Of a stretch of 64,000 nt of DNA, positions 17,069 to 26,270 are shown in pieces (positions within the stretch are counted from its first letter, which is position 1; each line of letters opens with the position of its first letter). Below the pieces are notes generated by a model that worked only from the letters and a program-made list of their open reading frames with translations, searched no databases and had not been told where the DNA came from. The position numbers were made by a program, and so were the translations under genes. Where the stretch lies: assembly GCA_051747425.1 (NCBI GenBank), contig JBNJGD010000003.1:124001-188000 (forward strand). The letters run 5' to 3'. The DNA is from HTCC5015 sp051747425. Its GTDB lineage: Bacteria > Pseudomonadota > Gammaproteobacteria > HTCC5015.

Positions 17069-17710
17069 CTACAGCAGGGGAGATAGCGCTTCCCAGATAT
17101 TCTCCAGCACCAGAGGCTGAGCTTTGGCGGTGGGGTGGACGCCGTCTTCCTGCATCATGCCCTCGCGGTCATAGATGCCCTCGAGCACAAAGGGCACCAC
17201 GGCAATGTCGTGCTCTTTGGCCAGGTCGGGGAAGAGGGCGCGGAAGTCCCGGTTGTAGCGATCGCCTAGGTTGGGTGGCAGTTCAATGCCCACCAGTAGC
17301 ACTTTGGCGTCGGCCCCTTTGGCATGCTGAATCATCCGGCTCAGGTTCTGCCGGATCAGTGGCGGCGGAAAACCCCGCAGGCCGTCGTTGCCGCCGAGTT
17401 CGATCACCACCACTTCGGGCTGGTGCTTTTCGAGAAGACCGGGCAGGCGCCGCAGGCCGCCGTCGGTGGTCTCGCCGCTGATGCTGGCGTTGGCCACCGA
17501 CCAGCCGGGATTTTTTTCATCCAGGCGCTGTCGCAGCAGGGTGACCCAGGCCTCCTCAGTGGCAATGCCGTAGGCCGCGCTCAGGCTGTCGCCGACGATC
17601 AGTACCGTGGCATCGTCACTGGCTGCCGGGTTTTGCGGCTCGCCAGCCATTGCCAGCGGGGCCAGCGACCACCACGCAACCATCACGAGAATTCGGTAGA
17701 CTCTTTTCAT
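17069..17710 (-). CDS. tesA: SGNH-family arylesterase/lysophospholipase/thioesterase I (TesA-like)
   Basis: 213 residues from ATG 17710; two in-frame upstream ATGs (17722 and 17776) precede a worse signal sequence. A Sec signal peptide (1 to about 22, ending A-M-A) puts it in the periplasm. Block I is GDSLS with nucleophile S42, block III is GGND with N108, and block V DGVHP holds the catalytic Asp/His. E. coli TesA (208 residues in length) hydrolyses acyl-CoAs, lysophospholipids and aryl esters. It is divergent from ybbA with a 32-base gap, the standard arrangement in gammaproteobacteria. Confidence 0.93.
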   Translation of the reverse strand: MKRVYRILVMVAWWSLAPLAMAGEPQNPAASDDATVLIVGDSLSAAYGIATEEAWVTLLRQRLDEKNPGWSVANASISGETTDGGLRRLPGLLEKHQPEVVVIELGGNDGLRGFPPPLIRQNLSRMIQHAKGADAKVLLVGIELPPNLGDRYNRDFRALFPDLAKEHDIAVVPFVLEGIYDREGMMQEDGVHPTAKAQPLVLENIWEALSPLL

Positions 17711-17742
17711 TGTTTTACGCATTCCACTGGATAACAAAAAAC

Positions 17743-18489
17743 ATGCCCCACTCGGCCAGCCAAGACTACGACCCATCCCGTGACGGGAATGTTCACGCTC
17801 TGCAGGTGGAAAACCTCGACTACCGCGTCACCGTGGGCGATGAGACGCTGACGATCTTGCGTGGCGTCCATCTGGAAATCAAGGCGGGGGAGTCTGTCGC
17901 CATCGTCGGCCGCTCCGGTTCGGGCAAAACCACCTTGCTGGGTTTGCTGGCGGGCCTCGACAGCCCCAGTAGCGGACGCATCTGGCTGGCGGAACAGGAG
18001 CTAACCGCCATGGATGAGGATCAGCGCGCTGCCCTGCGCGCCCGCCGCGTCGGCTTTATCTTCCAGTCCTTTCAGTTGCTGCCGGCCCTGAGCGCGCTGG
18101 AAAATGTCATGCTGCCCCTGGAGCTGGCCGACGGCGAACACCCCGAGCAGAAGGCCCGCGAGTTGCTCGAACGGGTCGGTCTGGGCGAGCGCCTGAATCA
18201 CTCGCCGCGCCAGCTCTCCGGCGGTGAACAGCAGCGGGTGGCCATCGCCCGGGCCTTTGCCGCCTCGCCGCAGATTCTGTTTGCCGACGAACCCACCGGC
18301 AACCTCGACGCCCACACCGGCGAGACGGTCACCGAACTGTTGATGGCACTCAACCGGGAGCAGGGGACGACGCTGGTGCTGGTAACCCACGACTCCCAGC
18401 TCGCCGCGCGCTGCGACCGCCAGTTTGAAATCGAGGCCGGCGAGCTCAGCGAAACCCGGCTCAACGCCAGAGCGGAACTGGGGCTGTGA
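17743..18489 (+). CDS. ybbA: ABC transporter ATP-binding protein YbbA
   Basis: 248 residues from ATG 17743; upstream in-frame codons would run into the divergent tesA gene. Walker A GRSGSGKT (56-63), Q-loop Q108, signature LSGGEQQ (158-164) and Walker B ILFADEP (178-184) are all intact, as is the H-loop (VTHD). It belongs to the LolD/MacB subgroup that powers FtsX-type permeases. Its partner is the next gene, whose ATG overlaps the TGA stop by one base. The YbbA-YbbP pair is a widely conserved envelope system whose substrate is not firmly established; the linkage with tesA suggests a lipid or hydrophobic molecule. Confidence 0.93.
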   Translation: MPHSASQDYDPSRDGNVHALQVENLDYRVTVGDETLTILRGVHLEIKAGESVAIVGRSGSGKTTLLGLLAGLDSPSSGRIWLAEQELTAMDEDQRAALRARRVGFIFQSFQLLPALSALENVMLPLELADGEHPEQKARELLERVGLGERLNHSPRQLSGGEQQRVAIARAFAASPQILFADEPTGNLDAHTGETVTELLMALNREQGTTLVLVTHDSQLAARCDRQFEIEAGELSETRLNARAELGL

Positions 18490-20981
18490 TGTTGCTCAGA
18501 GATCTGCGCGAGCGCAGCGTGCGCGTGGTGCTGGTGTCTCTGGTGATCGCCGTGGCCACGGTGGCCTCCATCAACCTTTTCTCCGGTCACTTGCAGCGGG
18601 TGCTGGTGACTTCCTCCAGTGCCTTTTTGGCCGCCGATCGCCAGCTAGACAGCGAGAACGGTGAGCCCATCGATCCGGCCTGGTTCGAGCAGGCGCAATC
18701 TCTGGGACTGGAGACGGCCCACATGGTGCGCTTTTACACCATGCTCTACCCGGTCGAGTCCGATCCCGAGGCGGCTGCCTATCAAATGGTCTCGGTCAAG
18801 GCGGTCAGCCCCGGCTACCCCCTGCGCGGCGAGGTCGAATTTCAGTCCGACCTGAGCGCCGAGGTCGAGCGCATCGTCGGCGGCCCGGAGCGCGGCGAGA
18901 TCTGGCTCAACCGCCGCCTGTTTGCCCTGCTGGGGCTGTCCGTGGGCGAGCGGGTGGAAGTGGGCAATTTGCAACTGACCGTCTCCGGCGTGCTCGTCCG
19001 CGAGCCCGACGCCGGCTTTGGCTTTTCCTCGCTCAACCCCCGGGTGCTGATGCACGCCGACGATGTCGAGGCCACCGGGGCGGTGCGCCAGGGCAGCCGG
19101 GTGGAGTTTATCGGCCTGTTTGCCGGTGAGGAATCGGCCCTGGAAGACTACTACACCTGGCTGGAGCCGCGCATGGGCCCCAGCCACGAGTGGGACAGCA
19201 TTCGCGAGGGGCAGACCCTCTCCGACTCTCTGGCCCGGGCCGAGCGTTTTCTGCTGCTCGGCGGCAGCCTGGCGGTATTGCTGGCCGCTGTGGCCGTGGC
19301 CGTGGCCAGCCGCCAGTACGCCCTGGGCCAGCGCGACGCCGTGGCCCTTTTAAAGACCCTGGGCCAGACCGGCCGCCGCATTCGCCAGCTCTATCGCCGC
19401 CGCCTGCTGGCCTGGGGCGTCTCCGCCGCCGTGGCCGGGCTGGCCCTGGCACTGCCGATCTACTGGGGGCTGGCGCAGCTGGCCAATCGGATGATGGATC
19501 GCACAGTGGCTATGAGCCCGGACTGGCTGGGCCTTTGGCCAGCCGTCCTCACCGCTCTGGTGGCCCTGTTTGCCTTTGCCTATCCGCCGTTGGCCCGCCT
19601 GCAGGCGGTGCCCGCCATGCGCGTGCTCAGAAGCAGCACCGCCGAGCACAGCGAGGGAGTGGGCCGTGATATCGCCCTGGGACTGCTGGCGCTCTTGGGC
19701 TTGCTCTGGGCCTACGCCGGTCAGATCGAGCTGGTACTGGCCCTGTTCGCCGGGCTGGCCCTGTTGTTGCTGGCTCTGGGCCTGGTGGGCTGGGGCATTG
19801 TCGTCACCCTGCGCCGGGTCAGCGGCGGCGCCAGCGCCTGGCGCCTGGCTCTGGTCTCGCTGTTTCGCCACCGCCGCGCCAGCCTGGCCCAGCTCACCGT
19901 CTTTGCTTTGGTACTGACCCTGGCCTCGGTGCTCTATCTGGTGCGCAGCTCGCTGCTGGCGGACTGGCAGATGCAACTGCCCGACGACGCGCCCAACCAC
20001 TTTCTGATCAATATCGCCCCCGAGCAGCTGGACCCGGTGGAGGCCTTTCTCGACGAGCACGCCGCCGGTGACGACATCGTGCTCTATCCCATGGTGCGCG
20101 GCCGCCTGACCGAATTGAATGGCGAGCCGGTCAAGGAGGCGGCGAGCAAGGAGCGGGAAGTGGAAGCGCTGAATCGCGAACTCAACCTCACCTGGATGGC
20201 CGACCTGCCCGCCGACAACGAAATCCTCGAGGGCCAGTGGTGGCCCGAACTGGGCGACGAGGCCAGCGGCGGTGTCTCGGTGGAGTCGCAACTGGCCGAG
20301 CGCCTCGAACTGGCGCTGGGCGATCAGCTGACCTTTACCATCGGCGCGGAAAAAATCGATGTCACGGTGACCAGCATTCGCAGCCTGCAGTGGGACAGCA
20401 TGAAACCCAACTTCTACATGGCCTTCGCCCCCGACGGTGCGCTTACAAACATGCCTGCCACCTGGATCACCAGTTTTTACCTGCCCGAGTCGCGCAAGAA
20501 TGTGCTCAACGATTTCGCCCGGCGCTTTCCCACCATTTCGGTGCTGGAGATGGATCACCTGATCGACAATGTGCGCGACATCGTCGTCCAGGTCAGCCGG
20601 GCGGTGGAGGCCATTCTGGCCATGGTGCTGGCCGCGGCCCTGGCGGTGATGGCCGCCGTGGTCACCGCCACCCTGTCCGAGCGCCAGCGCGAGGGCGCGC
20701 TCCTCAGAACCCTGGGGGCCCAGCAATCCCTGATGGTGCGCAGCACGCTGCTGGAGTTTGCCATTCTCGGCCTGCTGGCGGGTGTGCTCGCGGTGGTCGC
20801 CGCCGAGGGCGCGGTCTACGCCCTGCAGTACCGCATGTTCGAGGGCACCTTCCGCTGGCACTGGCCCCTCACCCTGATACTGCCACCCCTGAGCGCCGCG
20901 TTACTGGCCCTGATGGGCCGCTGGCAACTGGGCACCGTACTCACCGTCAGCCCCATGCGCCTGTTAAGGCGATTGGAGTAG
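18489..20981 (+). CDS. ybbP: FtsX-like permease YbbP
   Basis: 830 residues from ATG 18489, overlapping the ybbA stop in TGATG; a GTG three bases earlier is also possible. It has ten predicted TM segments in the YbbP layout: one N-terminal helix (about 12-32), a periplasmic domain, a block of three TM segments (about 258-370), central helices (about 397-440 and 470-495), a second periplasmic domain (about 500-690), and three C-terminal TM segments (about 705-820). Both MacB-like periplasmic domains and both FtsX cores are present. It works with YbbA as an inner-membrane mechanotransmission or export complex. Confidence 0.93.
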   Translation: MLLRDLRERSVRVVLVSLVIAVATVASINLFSGHLQRVLVTSSSAFLAADRQLDSENGEPIDPAWFEQAQSLGLETAHMVRFYTMLYPVESDPEAAAYQMVSVKAVSPGYPLRGEVEFQSDLSAEVERIVGGPERGEIWLNRRLFALLGLSVGERVEVGNLQLTVSGVLVREPDAGFGFSSLNPRVLMHADDVEATGAVRQGSRVEFIGLFAGEESALEDYYTWLEPRMGPSHEWDSIREGQTLSDSLARAERFLLLGGSLAVLLAAVAVAVASRQYALGQRDAVALLKTLGQTGRRIRQLYRRRLLAWGVSAAVAGLALALPIYWGLAQLANRMMDRTVAMSPDWLGLWPAVLTALVALFAFAYPPLARLQAVPAMRVLRSSTAEHSEGVGRDIALGLLALLGLLWAYAGQIELVLALFAGLALLLLALGLVGWGIVVTLRRVSGGASAWRLALVSLFRHRRASLAQLTVFALVLTLASVLYLVRSSLLADWQMQLPDDAPNHFLINIAPEQLDPVEAFLDEHAAGDDIVLYPMVRGRLTELNGEPVKEAASKEREVEALNRELNLTWMADLPADNEILEGQWWPELGDEASGGVSVESQLAERLELALGDQLTFTIGAEKIDVTVTSIRSLQWDSMKPNFYMAFAPDGALTNMPATWITSFYLPESRKNVLNDFARRFPTISVLEMDHLIDNVRDIVVQVSRAVEAILAMVLAAALAVMAAVVTATLSERQREGALLRTLGAQQSLMVRSTLLEFAILGLLAGVLAVVAAEGAVYALQYRMFEGTFRWHWPLTLILPPLSAALLALMGRWQLGTVLTVSPMRLLRRLE

Positions 20982-21052
20982 GGCCGAATTTACCCGCACA
21001 GTGATCTGCGGTAACTTGCTCGTAGACAAAAACGACTGAAGAGGAACTCACC

Positions 21053-22633
21053 ATGACAAGGATGTTGTTTGCACTGTTGTGCATTGTATTGGCCGTGCTC
21101 ATCGCTACCGGGGAAGGCGATAAGTTCGTGAACCTCTTTGAGACGGAGCCCTCCGTGACCTCTCAAGGCGAAATGGAGCCTGTGGCTGTTCGCGACCCGG
21201 ATACTGAACAACCCCCTATTCATGAAGGGGCCAGAGACTTATTGCCTGAATTGGAGGTGCTCAAGGTTCGGGATCTGTTTTTGGAAAAACGCTTTGACGA
21301 GCTCAACCAAATGCTCGACCAGCGATTGCACGAAGTTCTGGCAGATCCAGTTCAGGAGAAACATCTCTACAAACTCTATGATGTCTTCGGGGAGAACGAC
21401 CCCCGAGCCAAAGCGTTACTGGACGAGTGGGTCGCGGCCTATCCTGATCATTACCAGCCGCTGGTGGCGCGTGGTTCCTATTTTGAAGGTGCTGGCTGGA
21501 ACGCCCGTGGCGTGGCCCGGGCGAGTGAAACGAGGGATGAGCAGTTCGCCAGGATGTACGACTTGTTTGACAGCGCCCGGGAGGAATTTCGCAAGGCCCT
21601 GGCACTGGAGGAAAGGGCGATTATGGTTTACTCCCGCTTGATGGACATGGGCCGAGCCAGCAAGGAACAGGAGGAACTGCGTCAATATCTGAGGAAGGGA
21701 CTGGCAGTGGCGCCCGCCAGTTATCGCATCAGAGCCAGTTACCTGAGTTCACTCGAGCCCCGATGGGGTGGTTCATTTAAAGCGATGGAAGCCTTCGCCA
21801 GCCAGGCGCAGCGATACGCCGACGACAACCCCAAAATGTCGTTCCTGATCGCCAGTGTCTGGATTGAGGCTGGTCGTGGTTTGCGGCATAACAGTCAGAG
21901 TAAAGCGGCATTGGAAGCTTATGAGAATGCGCTGAATTTTGGTGAGCGGTCAGCGCCTTATTACGGCATGGCCCGCGTGTATATCAACGAAGAACAATAC
22001 GAAAAAGCCATTAAAGTTCTGGACAAGGCCATAGACATCGATCCTCATGCCGGTGGGTACTATCGCTGGCGCTCAGTGACCTACCGCAATCTTGGTCAAC
22101 TGGAAAAAGCCTATGAAGAGCTGCAAAAGGCGTTGGTGATTCACCCTTTCAGCGACTCTATCCTGATGCAGAAAGAGTACTTGGCCTACGCCTACTCGGA
22201 GCGTTCAAAAGAGCACGAAAGCGTGGGTCGATACCGTGAAGCACTGGCAGATAGCAATAAGGCGGTCCGTTTGCACGGCGACAAGGCTTACTACCACTAT
22301 CGAAACGGGCGCATGCACGGCTTCCTCAAGCAGTTTGATCAGGCTGAGAGAAATTTGGCCCGGGCTATCACACTCGATGAAGACAATGTGGACTACTACC
22401 AAATGATGGACTGGACGCTGTTCCAGCGGCAAAAGTACGATGAAATCATCGCCTACTGGGATCAGTATCTGGAGCTGGTGCCGGAAAACCCCGTCGGCTA
22501 CCACGAGCGTGGGGGCGCGAAATACCACAAGGGCGATTACCCAGGCGCCTTTGAAGACGCCAAAAAATCCCGCGACCTTGGCCACCCGAATGGCGAACAG
22601 GTCTACCAGAAGATGAAACGACTGGTGGACTGA
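21053..22633 (+). CDS. Exported TPR-repeat protein
   Basis: 526 residues. The N-terminus is hydrophobic (MTRMLFALLCIVLAVLIATG), giving either a signal peptide or a single anchor. From about residue 200 to the C-terminus runs a series of tetratricopeptide repeats, for example A-L-E-A-Y-E-N-A-L-N-F-G and Y-E-K-A-I-K-V-L-D-K-A-I-D-I-D-P-H. TPR arrays mediate protein-protein contacts; no enzymatic domain is seen. GAGGA precedes ATG 21053. It follows ybbP by 71 bases without an obvious terminator and could be co-transcribed. Function unknown. Confidence 0.85.
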   Translation: MTRMLFALLCIVLAVLIATGEGDKFVNLFETEPSVTSQGEMEPVAVRDPDTEQPPIHEGARDLLPELEVLKVRDLFLEKRFDELNQMLDQRLHEVLADPVQEKHLYKLYDVFGENDPRAKALLDEWVAAYPDHYQPLVARGSYFEGAGWNARGVARASETRDEQFARMYDLFDSAREEFRKALALEERAIMVYSRLMDMGRASKEQEELRQYLRKGLAVAPASYRIRASYLSSLEPRWGGSFKAMEAFASQAQRYADDNPKMSFLIASVWIEAGRGLRHNSQSKAALEAYENALNFGERSAPYYGMARVYINEEQYEKAIKVLDKAIDIDPHAGGYYRWRSVTYRNLGQLEKAYEELQKALVIHPFSDSILMQKEYLAYAYSERSKEHESVGRYREALADSNKAVRLHGDKAYYHYRNGRMHGFLKQFDQAERNLARAITLDEDNVDYYQMMDWTLFQRQKYDEIIAYWDQYLELVPENPVGYHERGGAKYHKGDYPGAFEDAKKSRDLGHPNGEQVYQKMKRLVD

Positions 22634-22642
22634 CTCGTTCGT

Positions 22643-23599
22643 TTAGAAAAACCACCCCGCCGTCTGGATGCGATGGTAGAGCTCGATGCCGATGATGACA
22701 TTGAAGGGGAAGGTCACGCCCAAGGAGGCCAGCATGGCCAGGCCGATGTCGGCGTCCTTGACAGAGCTTTTGATGGCCGCCGGCGCGGCGATGTAGGAGG
22801 CGCTGGCGGTGATGGTGGCCACAATCAGCGCGGTGCCGTCTTCCATGCCCATGGCCTCGGCGGCGAGTAAACCGAGCACGGCCAGAACCACCGGGGCGAT
22901 CAGGGCAAACAGCACCAGCCGCCAGTGGTGGGCCGGGAAGGGGCGCAGGGTATTGGCGGCCACCAGGCCCATCTCCAGCAGGAAGAAGGCCAGGAACAGC
23001 TGGAAGGCGCCGGTGAGCAGTTCGGTGACCGGTGCGCCATTGGCCGGGCCGTAGATAAAGCCGATGATCACGCCACCGGCCAGCAAGACCACGCCCTTGT
23101 TGGTCAGGGATTCGTGCCACAACTGGGCCACAGAGGGGCCGGGCTCGTCGGTGTCCAGCTTTTGCCGCCGCGCGCGATAAATCAGCAGGGCGGCGATAAT
23201 TGCGGGCAACTCCATCATCACCAGATACAGCGTGCTCTCCGGCGCCACGGTCATCTGGCGGCTCTCGGTAAAGGCCATGACCACGGCAAAGGTCCCGGCG
23301 CTCACCGAGCCGTAGTGGGCGGCAATGCTGGCGCTGTTGGGCAGATCCAGCCCCACCACCTTGCGCAGCACCGGCACCAGAAACACCGGAATCACCGCGC
23401 CAATCGCCGCCACGCCCAGCAGCTGGGGCACCATCCCCCAGTTGAGGTGGCCGTACAGCGCCATCCCGCCCTTGAGGCCGATGGTCAGCATCAACAGCAG
23501 GCTCAGGGTCTCGTAGGTCGCCTTGGGAATCCGCAGATCCGAACGCAGCAAACCCGCGAGAAGCCCGAGGATAAAGAAACTGACGACAATATCTGGCAT
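22643..23599 (-). CDS. Sodium-dependent bicarbonate permease, SbtA family
   Basis: 318 residues with about ten TM helices. The segment GLKGGMALYGHLNWGMVPQLLG and the conserved N-S-A-S-I-A-A-H-Y-G-S-V-S-A-G-T-F run (about 88-104), with its polar helix ends, are recognisable SbtA (Sbt_1) features. Cyanobacterial SbtA takes up HCO3- with Na+ for the CO2-concentrating mechanism; in heterotrophs it likely supplies bicarbonate to carboxylases. No PII-like SbtB gene is adjacent. It is convergent with the TPR gene (9-base gap). Confidence 0.85.
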   Translation of the reverse strand: MPDIVVSFFILGLLAGLLRSDLRIPKATYETLSLLLMLTIGLKGGMALYGHLNWGMVPQLLGVAAIGAVIPVFLVPVLRKVVGLDLPNSASIAAHYGSVSAGTFAVVMAFTESRQMTVAPESTLYLVMMELPAIIAALLIYRARRQKLDTDEPGPSVAQLWHESLTNKGVVLLAGGVIIGFIYGPANGAPVTELLTGAFQLFLAFFLLEMGLVAANTLRPFPAHHWRLVLFALIAPVVLAVLGLLAAEAMGMEDGTALIVATITASASYIAAPAAIKSSVKDADIGLAMLASLGVTFPFNVIIGIELYHRIQTAGWFF

Positions 23600-23722
23600 G
23601 GAAGCTCCGGAAAGCGCGCTTAAACGGCGCCCAAATTAACCATAAATGGGCTGAAAAACCAGCCGGGTGATAGATAATACACAATGTGATATCGTTGATA
23701 TCAATATTGAGAGGGTTTGTTT

Positions 23723-23956
23723 GTGGCCAATTTGATTGTTCGCAACATTGATGAAGAGATTGCCAGGGCACTGAAGGCCCGCGCCGGTGAGCACGGAGTC
23801 AGCGCCGAGGCAGAGCACCGGCGTATCCTGGAGGAAGCGCTGCTTCGCCCTGCCAAACAGCCATTGGCAGAAGTGCTAAAGGCGATTCCACCCGTGGGCA
23901 AAGAAAGTGATTTTGAGCGTATTCAGGACGAAGGCGCCCCCGATGTATTTGATTGA
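23723..23956 (+). CDS. fitA: FitA-like ribbon-helix-helix antitoxin
   Basis: 77 residues. The GTG start (23723) is chosen: it follows GAGAGGG and gives the family's usual opening, A-N-L-I-V-R-N-I-D-E (FitA begins A-S-V-V-I-R-N-L). An upstream TTG is less likely. Residues 2-45 are the RHH DNA-binding domain including RAGEHGVSAEAEHRRILEEAL; the C-terminal tail should thread into the toxin active site. The toxin gene begins 14 bases before this stop. FitA-FitB complexes usually repress their own promoter; an AT-rich palindrome-like stretch (GATATCGTTGATATC) at 23688-23702 is a plausible operator. Confidence 0.85.
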   Translation: MANLIVRNIDEEIARALKARAGEHGVSAEAEHRRILEEALLRPAKQPLAEVLKAIPPVGKESDFERIQDEGAPDVFD

Positions 23957-24359
23957 TACCAATGTCATTAGTGAGTTGAGAAAGGGGAAGAACGCCAACC
24001 CCGGCGTGATTCGTTTTTTTGATACTGCAGCGCAAGCAGGTCGTCGCGTTTATCTGAGCGCCATTACCATCGGAGAGCTGCGCCGGGGCGTTGATTTAAT
24101 TCGGCATCGCGGTGATCAGCAGCAAGCTCAAATACTTGAATCCTGGCTGGGACGGGTACACAGAGAGTACTCGGATTATATTCTGCCCTTTGATAGCGAT
24201 GTCGCGATAGCCTGGGGGCGGCTCAGAGTACCCAACCCGCACAATGCCATCGACAAACAAATCGCCGCCACGGCACTAGTCTATGGCTTGACGCTGGTTA
24301 CTCGAAATACCCGCGATTTTGAAAGTTCTAATGTCCAGCTTCTCAATCCATTTAGTTAA
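23943..24359 (+). CDS. fitB: FitB/VapC-like PIN-domain toxin
   Basis: 138 residues from ATG 23943, overlapping the antitoxin gene by 14 bases. An in-frame ATG at 23907 would add 12 residues before the PIN core and is rejected. The PIN fold carries its acidic Mg-binding residues: D5 in LIDTN, E in the ELRRG block, D in the IDKQIAAT block, and D in TRNTRDF. FitB-type PIN toxins are ribonucleases acting mostly on tRNA or rRNA; the target is unknown here. All active-site positions look intact, so the pair is probably functional. Confidence 0.88.
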   Translation: MYLIDTNVISELRKGKNANPGVIRFFDTAAQAGRRVYLSAITIGELRRGVDLIRHRGDQQQAQILESWLGRVHREYSDYILPFDSDVAIAWGRLRVPNPHNAIDKQIAATALVYGLTLVTRNTRDFESSNVQLLNPFS

Positions 24360-24389
24360 TTTATTTATTAACCACTTGCCCCAGCTCAT

Positions 24390-25547
24390 ATGCGAGATGG
24401 AGCCTATGTGGCTGGGGTGATGTTGCACAGCCATGTTGAGGATTCCTCGGGTGTCACTCTAGAGAATGATATTCAGTACCTACACCGAGATCATCTGGGA
24501 TCGGTTGACGTGATATCCGGTGAAACGGGCAGTGAGACGGTGGCCTATAACTCGTATAGCCCCTTTGGTGGGCGTAGAAATGCGACCACTTGGTCGCAGG
24601 ACAGCTCGGTCACCTCTGACCTGAATCGCGGCTTTACCGGCCATGAACACCTGGATGAGGTGGGCTTGATTCATATGAATGGCCGTGTCTACGACCCCGT
24701 GCTCGGTCGTTTCCTCAGTGCGGACCTGGTGGTCCAGGCGCCGCAATTCTCTCAGAGCTATAATCGTTATTCGTACACATTAAATAATCCGCTAAGCTTT
24801 ACTGATCCAACTGGTTATTTTTATGAACGAGGCCCTGACGGTACTTGGATTGATAACGGGCTCACTAGTGACCCTCAGCAGGGCATGTACTACGATTTGT
24901 ATCTTTCGCACGATGCGCAGAAGTTTGTTGGCGGAGTCAATTATTTAGGTAATGATGTACTTTTTACAGAATACTCAGGAGCAGTTTACTCATTCGATGG
25001 AGTTGTTAACTCGACCCGAGAACAAATGAATAATATGCGACTCTCAGTCCCTGAAACAGGCATTCCTATATCCAGCATTGAGCACCAATTTAATGATGCT
25101 GGAAATCGTGAGTTTTTCTGGGCGTTAAGAGATTTTAGGGGAGATCCGGTTGGGGAAGTTGCTAGGGATATAATCTATAACCGAACGGCAATGGCAATGG
25201 CGACTAATTTAAATTTAAAGGCAAGCCTCCTAATCACTAACTCTGACTTGAATCTTAATGATTTTGGTATAAAAGTAATGAATGAGCATGTTTTTGCAGT
25301 CGGTAGGGACTTTAGGGGTAATGTCGGTTCCATTCCAGGCGCGCTAAACCCAGACCAGATTGACGCGTATCATTATGAACTCTTTAAAAGTGAAGGGCTT
25401 TTGGATTTTTCCTACGGCGGTTCATTGTATCAAAATAATCTACCAAAAAACTCGTTGTATCAGTCAGGGCCCAATTTTATACCTGGTGAGTATAGAAGGA
25501 GTTTACGGTCACCAATTGGTTACTGCGGTGTTAATTGTGATCAATAA
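24390..25547 (+). CDS. Truncated Rhs protein: RHS core plus unknown C-terminal tip
   Basis: 385 residues from ATG 24390. The open frame begins at 24372, just after an in-frame TAA, so the thousand-residue YD-repeat shell expected upstream is missing. Residues 30-142 hold the end of an Rhs core: YLHRDHLGSV, the GFTGHEHLDEVGLIHMNGR block, YDPVLGRFLSAD and NPLSFTDPTG. Residues 143-385 form a distinct tip, AT-rich in codon use, with no toxin family I recognise. Orphan rhs tips usually arise by displacement and act as spare toxin cassettes for recombination into a full rhs gene. It starts 30 bases after the PIN toxin stop and is overlapped by a lipoprotein gene. Confidence 0.8.
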   Translation: MRDGAYVAGVMLHSHVEDSSGVTLENDIQYLHRDHLGSVDVISGETGSETVAYNSYSPFGGRRNATTWSQDSSVTSDLNRGFTGHEHLDEVGLIHMNGRVYDPVLGRFLSADLVVQAPQFSQSYNRYSYTLNNPLSFTDPTGYFYERGPDGTWIDNGLTSDPQQGMYYDLYLSHDAQKFVGGVNYLGNDVLFTEYSGAVYSFDGVVNSTREQMNNMRLSVPETGIPISSIEHQFNDAGNREFFWALRDFRGDPVGEVARDIIYNRTAMAMATNLNLKASLLITNSDLNLNDFGIKVMNEHVFAVGRDFRGNVGSIPGALNPDQIDAYHYELFKSEGLLDFSYGGSLYQNNLPKNSLYQSGPNFIPGEYRRSLRSPIGYCGVNCDQ

Positions 25548-26175
25548 ATGTGCACTATTCTTTTTGATCGTGTTTATTCTGGGGTGCTCTAATAGGTCAA
25601 CGGAATATATGGATCACTCCTGTTTGGATCTGGGTAATTGGTATGCAATACCCGACGAATATTTGAATAGTTCCTATCTGGAAGCAGAAGCAAACGCTGC
25701 CTCATCAGGCAGCTTATATGATCCGGTAACATTTTTCGCATCAATTGATAGCGCACAGCTGGAAAAAATGTTGTGTGAGGAATATAAGGTCAGGTGCTCT
25801 TCTGAAGGGGGGGGATGGATAGGTTCATGGTATTTTTGGGCTTATGATTCTTATACCCCGTGGGCGAATACAGAGAACATGGATTATGATTTATATGGCT
25901 ATTTTGAGCGGGGAAATTTAAAGGCGGAATATATTAGCAGTGAAAAATTTGCGAAGATGGCAAGTGATCGAGTTATCCATGAGCTAGATGCTACTAAAGG
26001 GTCACTTTTTGTTTGTGACAAAAGCACTGAAAAATGCTTTGCAGCATTTTCAAGTAAAGATTTTGTTGTAGAAGTGAACTTTCCTATTGAATTAATTCAT
26101 GATTTACAAAGCATAAAAAACACTTTGATATCAGAAACTGAAAGTTGGAGGTCGGACTCAGAGAAGTGTTCTTAG
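25537..26175 (+). CDS. Predicted lipoprotein, candidate immunity protein for the Rhs tip
   Basis: 212 residues from GTG 25537, which overlaps the Rhs stop by 11 bases. In-frame codons further upstream would lie within the Rhs gene and bury the signal sequence. The N-terminus INKCALFFLIVFILGC is a type II signal peptide with lipobox I-L-G-C, Cys at residue 17, Ser at +2 (outer-membrane retention in E. coli terms). Mature part: W/Y/D-rich with four further cysteines, no known domain. Position, overlap and AT-rich composition shared with the Rhs tip are typical of an immunity gene; a lipoprotein immunity would imply a toxin acting in the periplasm or at the membrane. Function is inferred. Confidence 0.6.
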   Translation: MINKCALFFLIVFILGCSNRSTEYMDHSCLDLGNWYAIPDEYLNSSYLEAEANAASSGSLYDPVTFFASIDSAQLEKMLCEEYKVRCSSEGGGWIGSWYFWAYDSYTPWANTENMDYDLYGYFERGNLKAEYISSEKFAKMASDRVIHELDATKGSLFVCDKSTEKCFAAFSSKDFVVEVNFPIELIHDLQSIKNTLISETESWRSDSEKCS

Positions 26176-26218
26176 CTTTTATTTACTGCATAACCAAAAC
26201 ACAGTTTTCAACCTTCTT

Positions 26219-26250
26219 GATCTCTGTGCGCTCTGTGGCCTCTGTGTCAC
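26219..26250. repeat. Solitary type A right arm at the edge of the AT-rich island
   Basis: Three CTCTGTG heptads (GATCTCTGTGCGCTCTGTGG, then CCTCTGTGTC) with no matching left arm nearby. It lies between the AT-rich island and the Lrp-type gene, so it marks the right border of the island. Confidence 0.75.
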
Positions 26251-26270
26251 TTCTACCGGGTTATCCAGTA

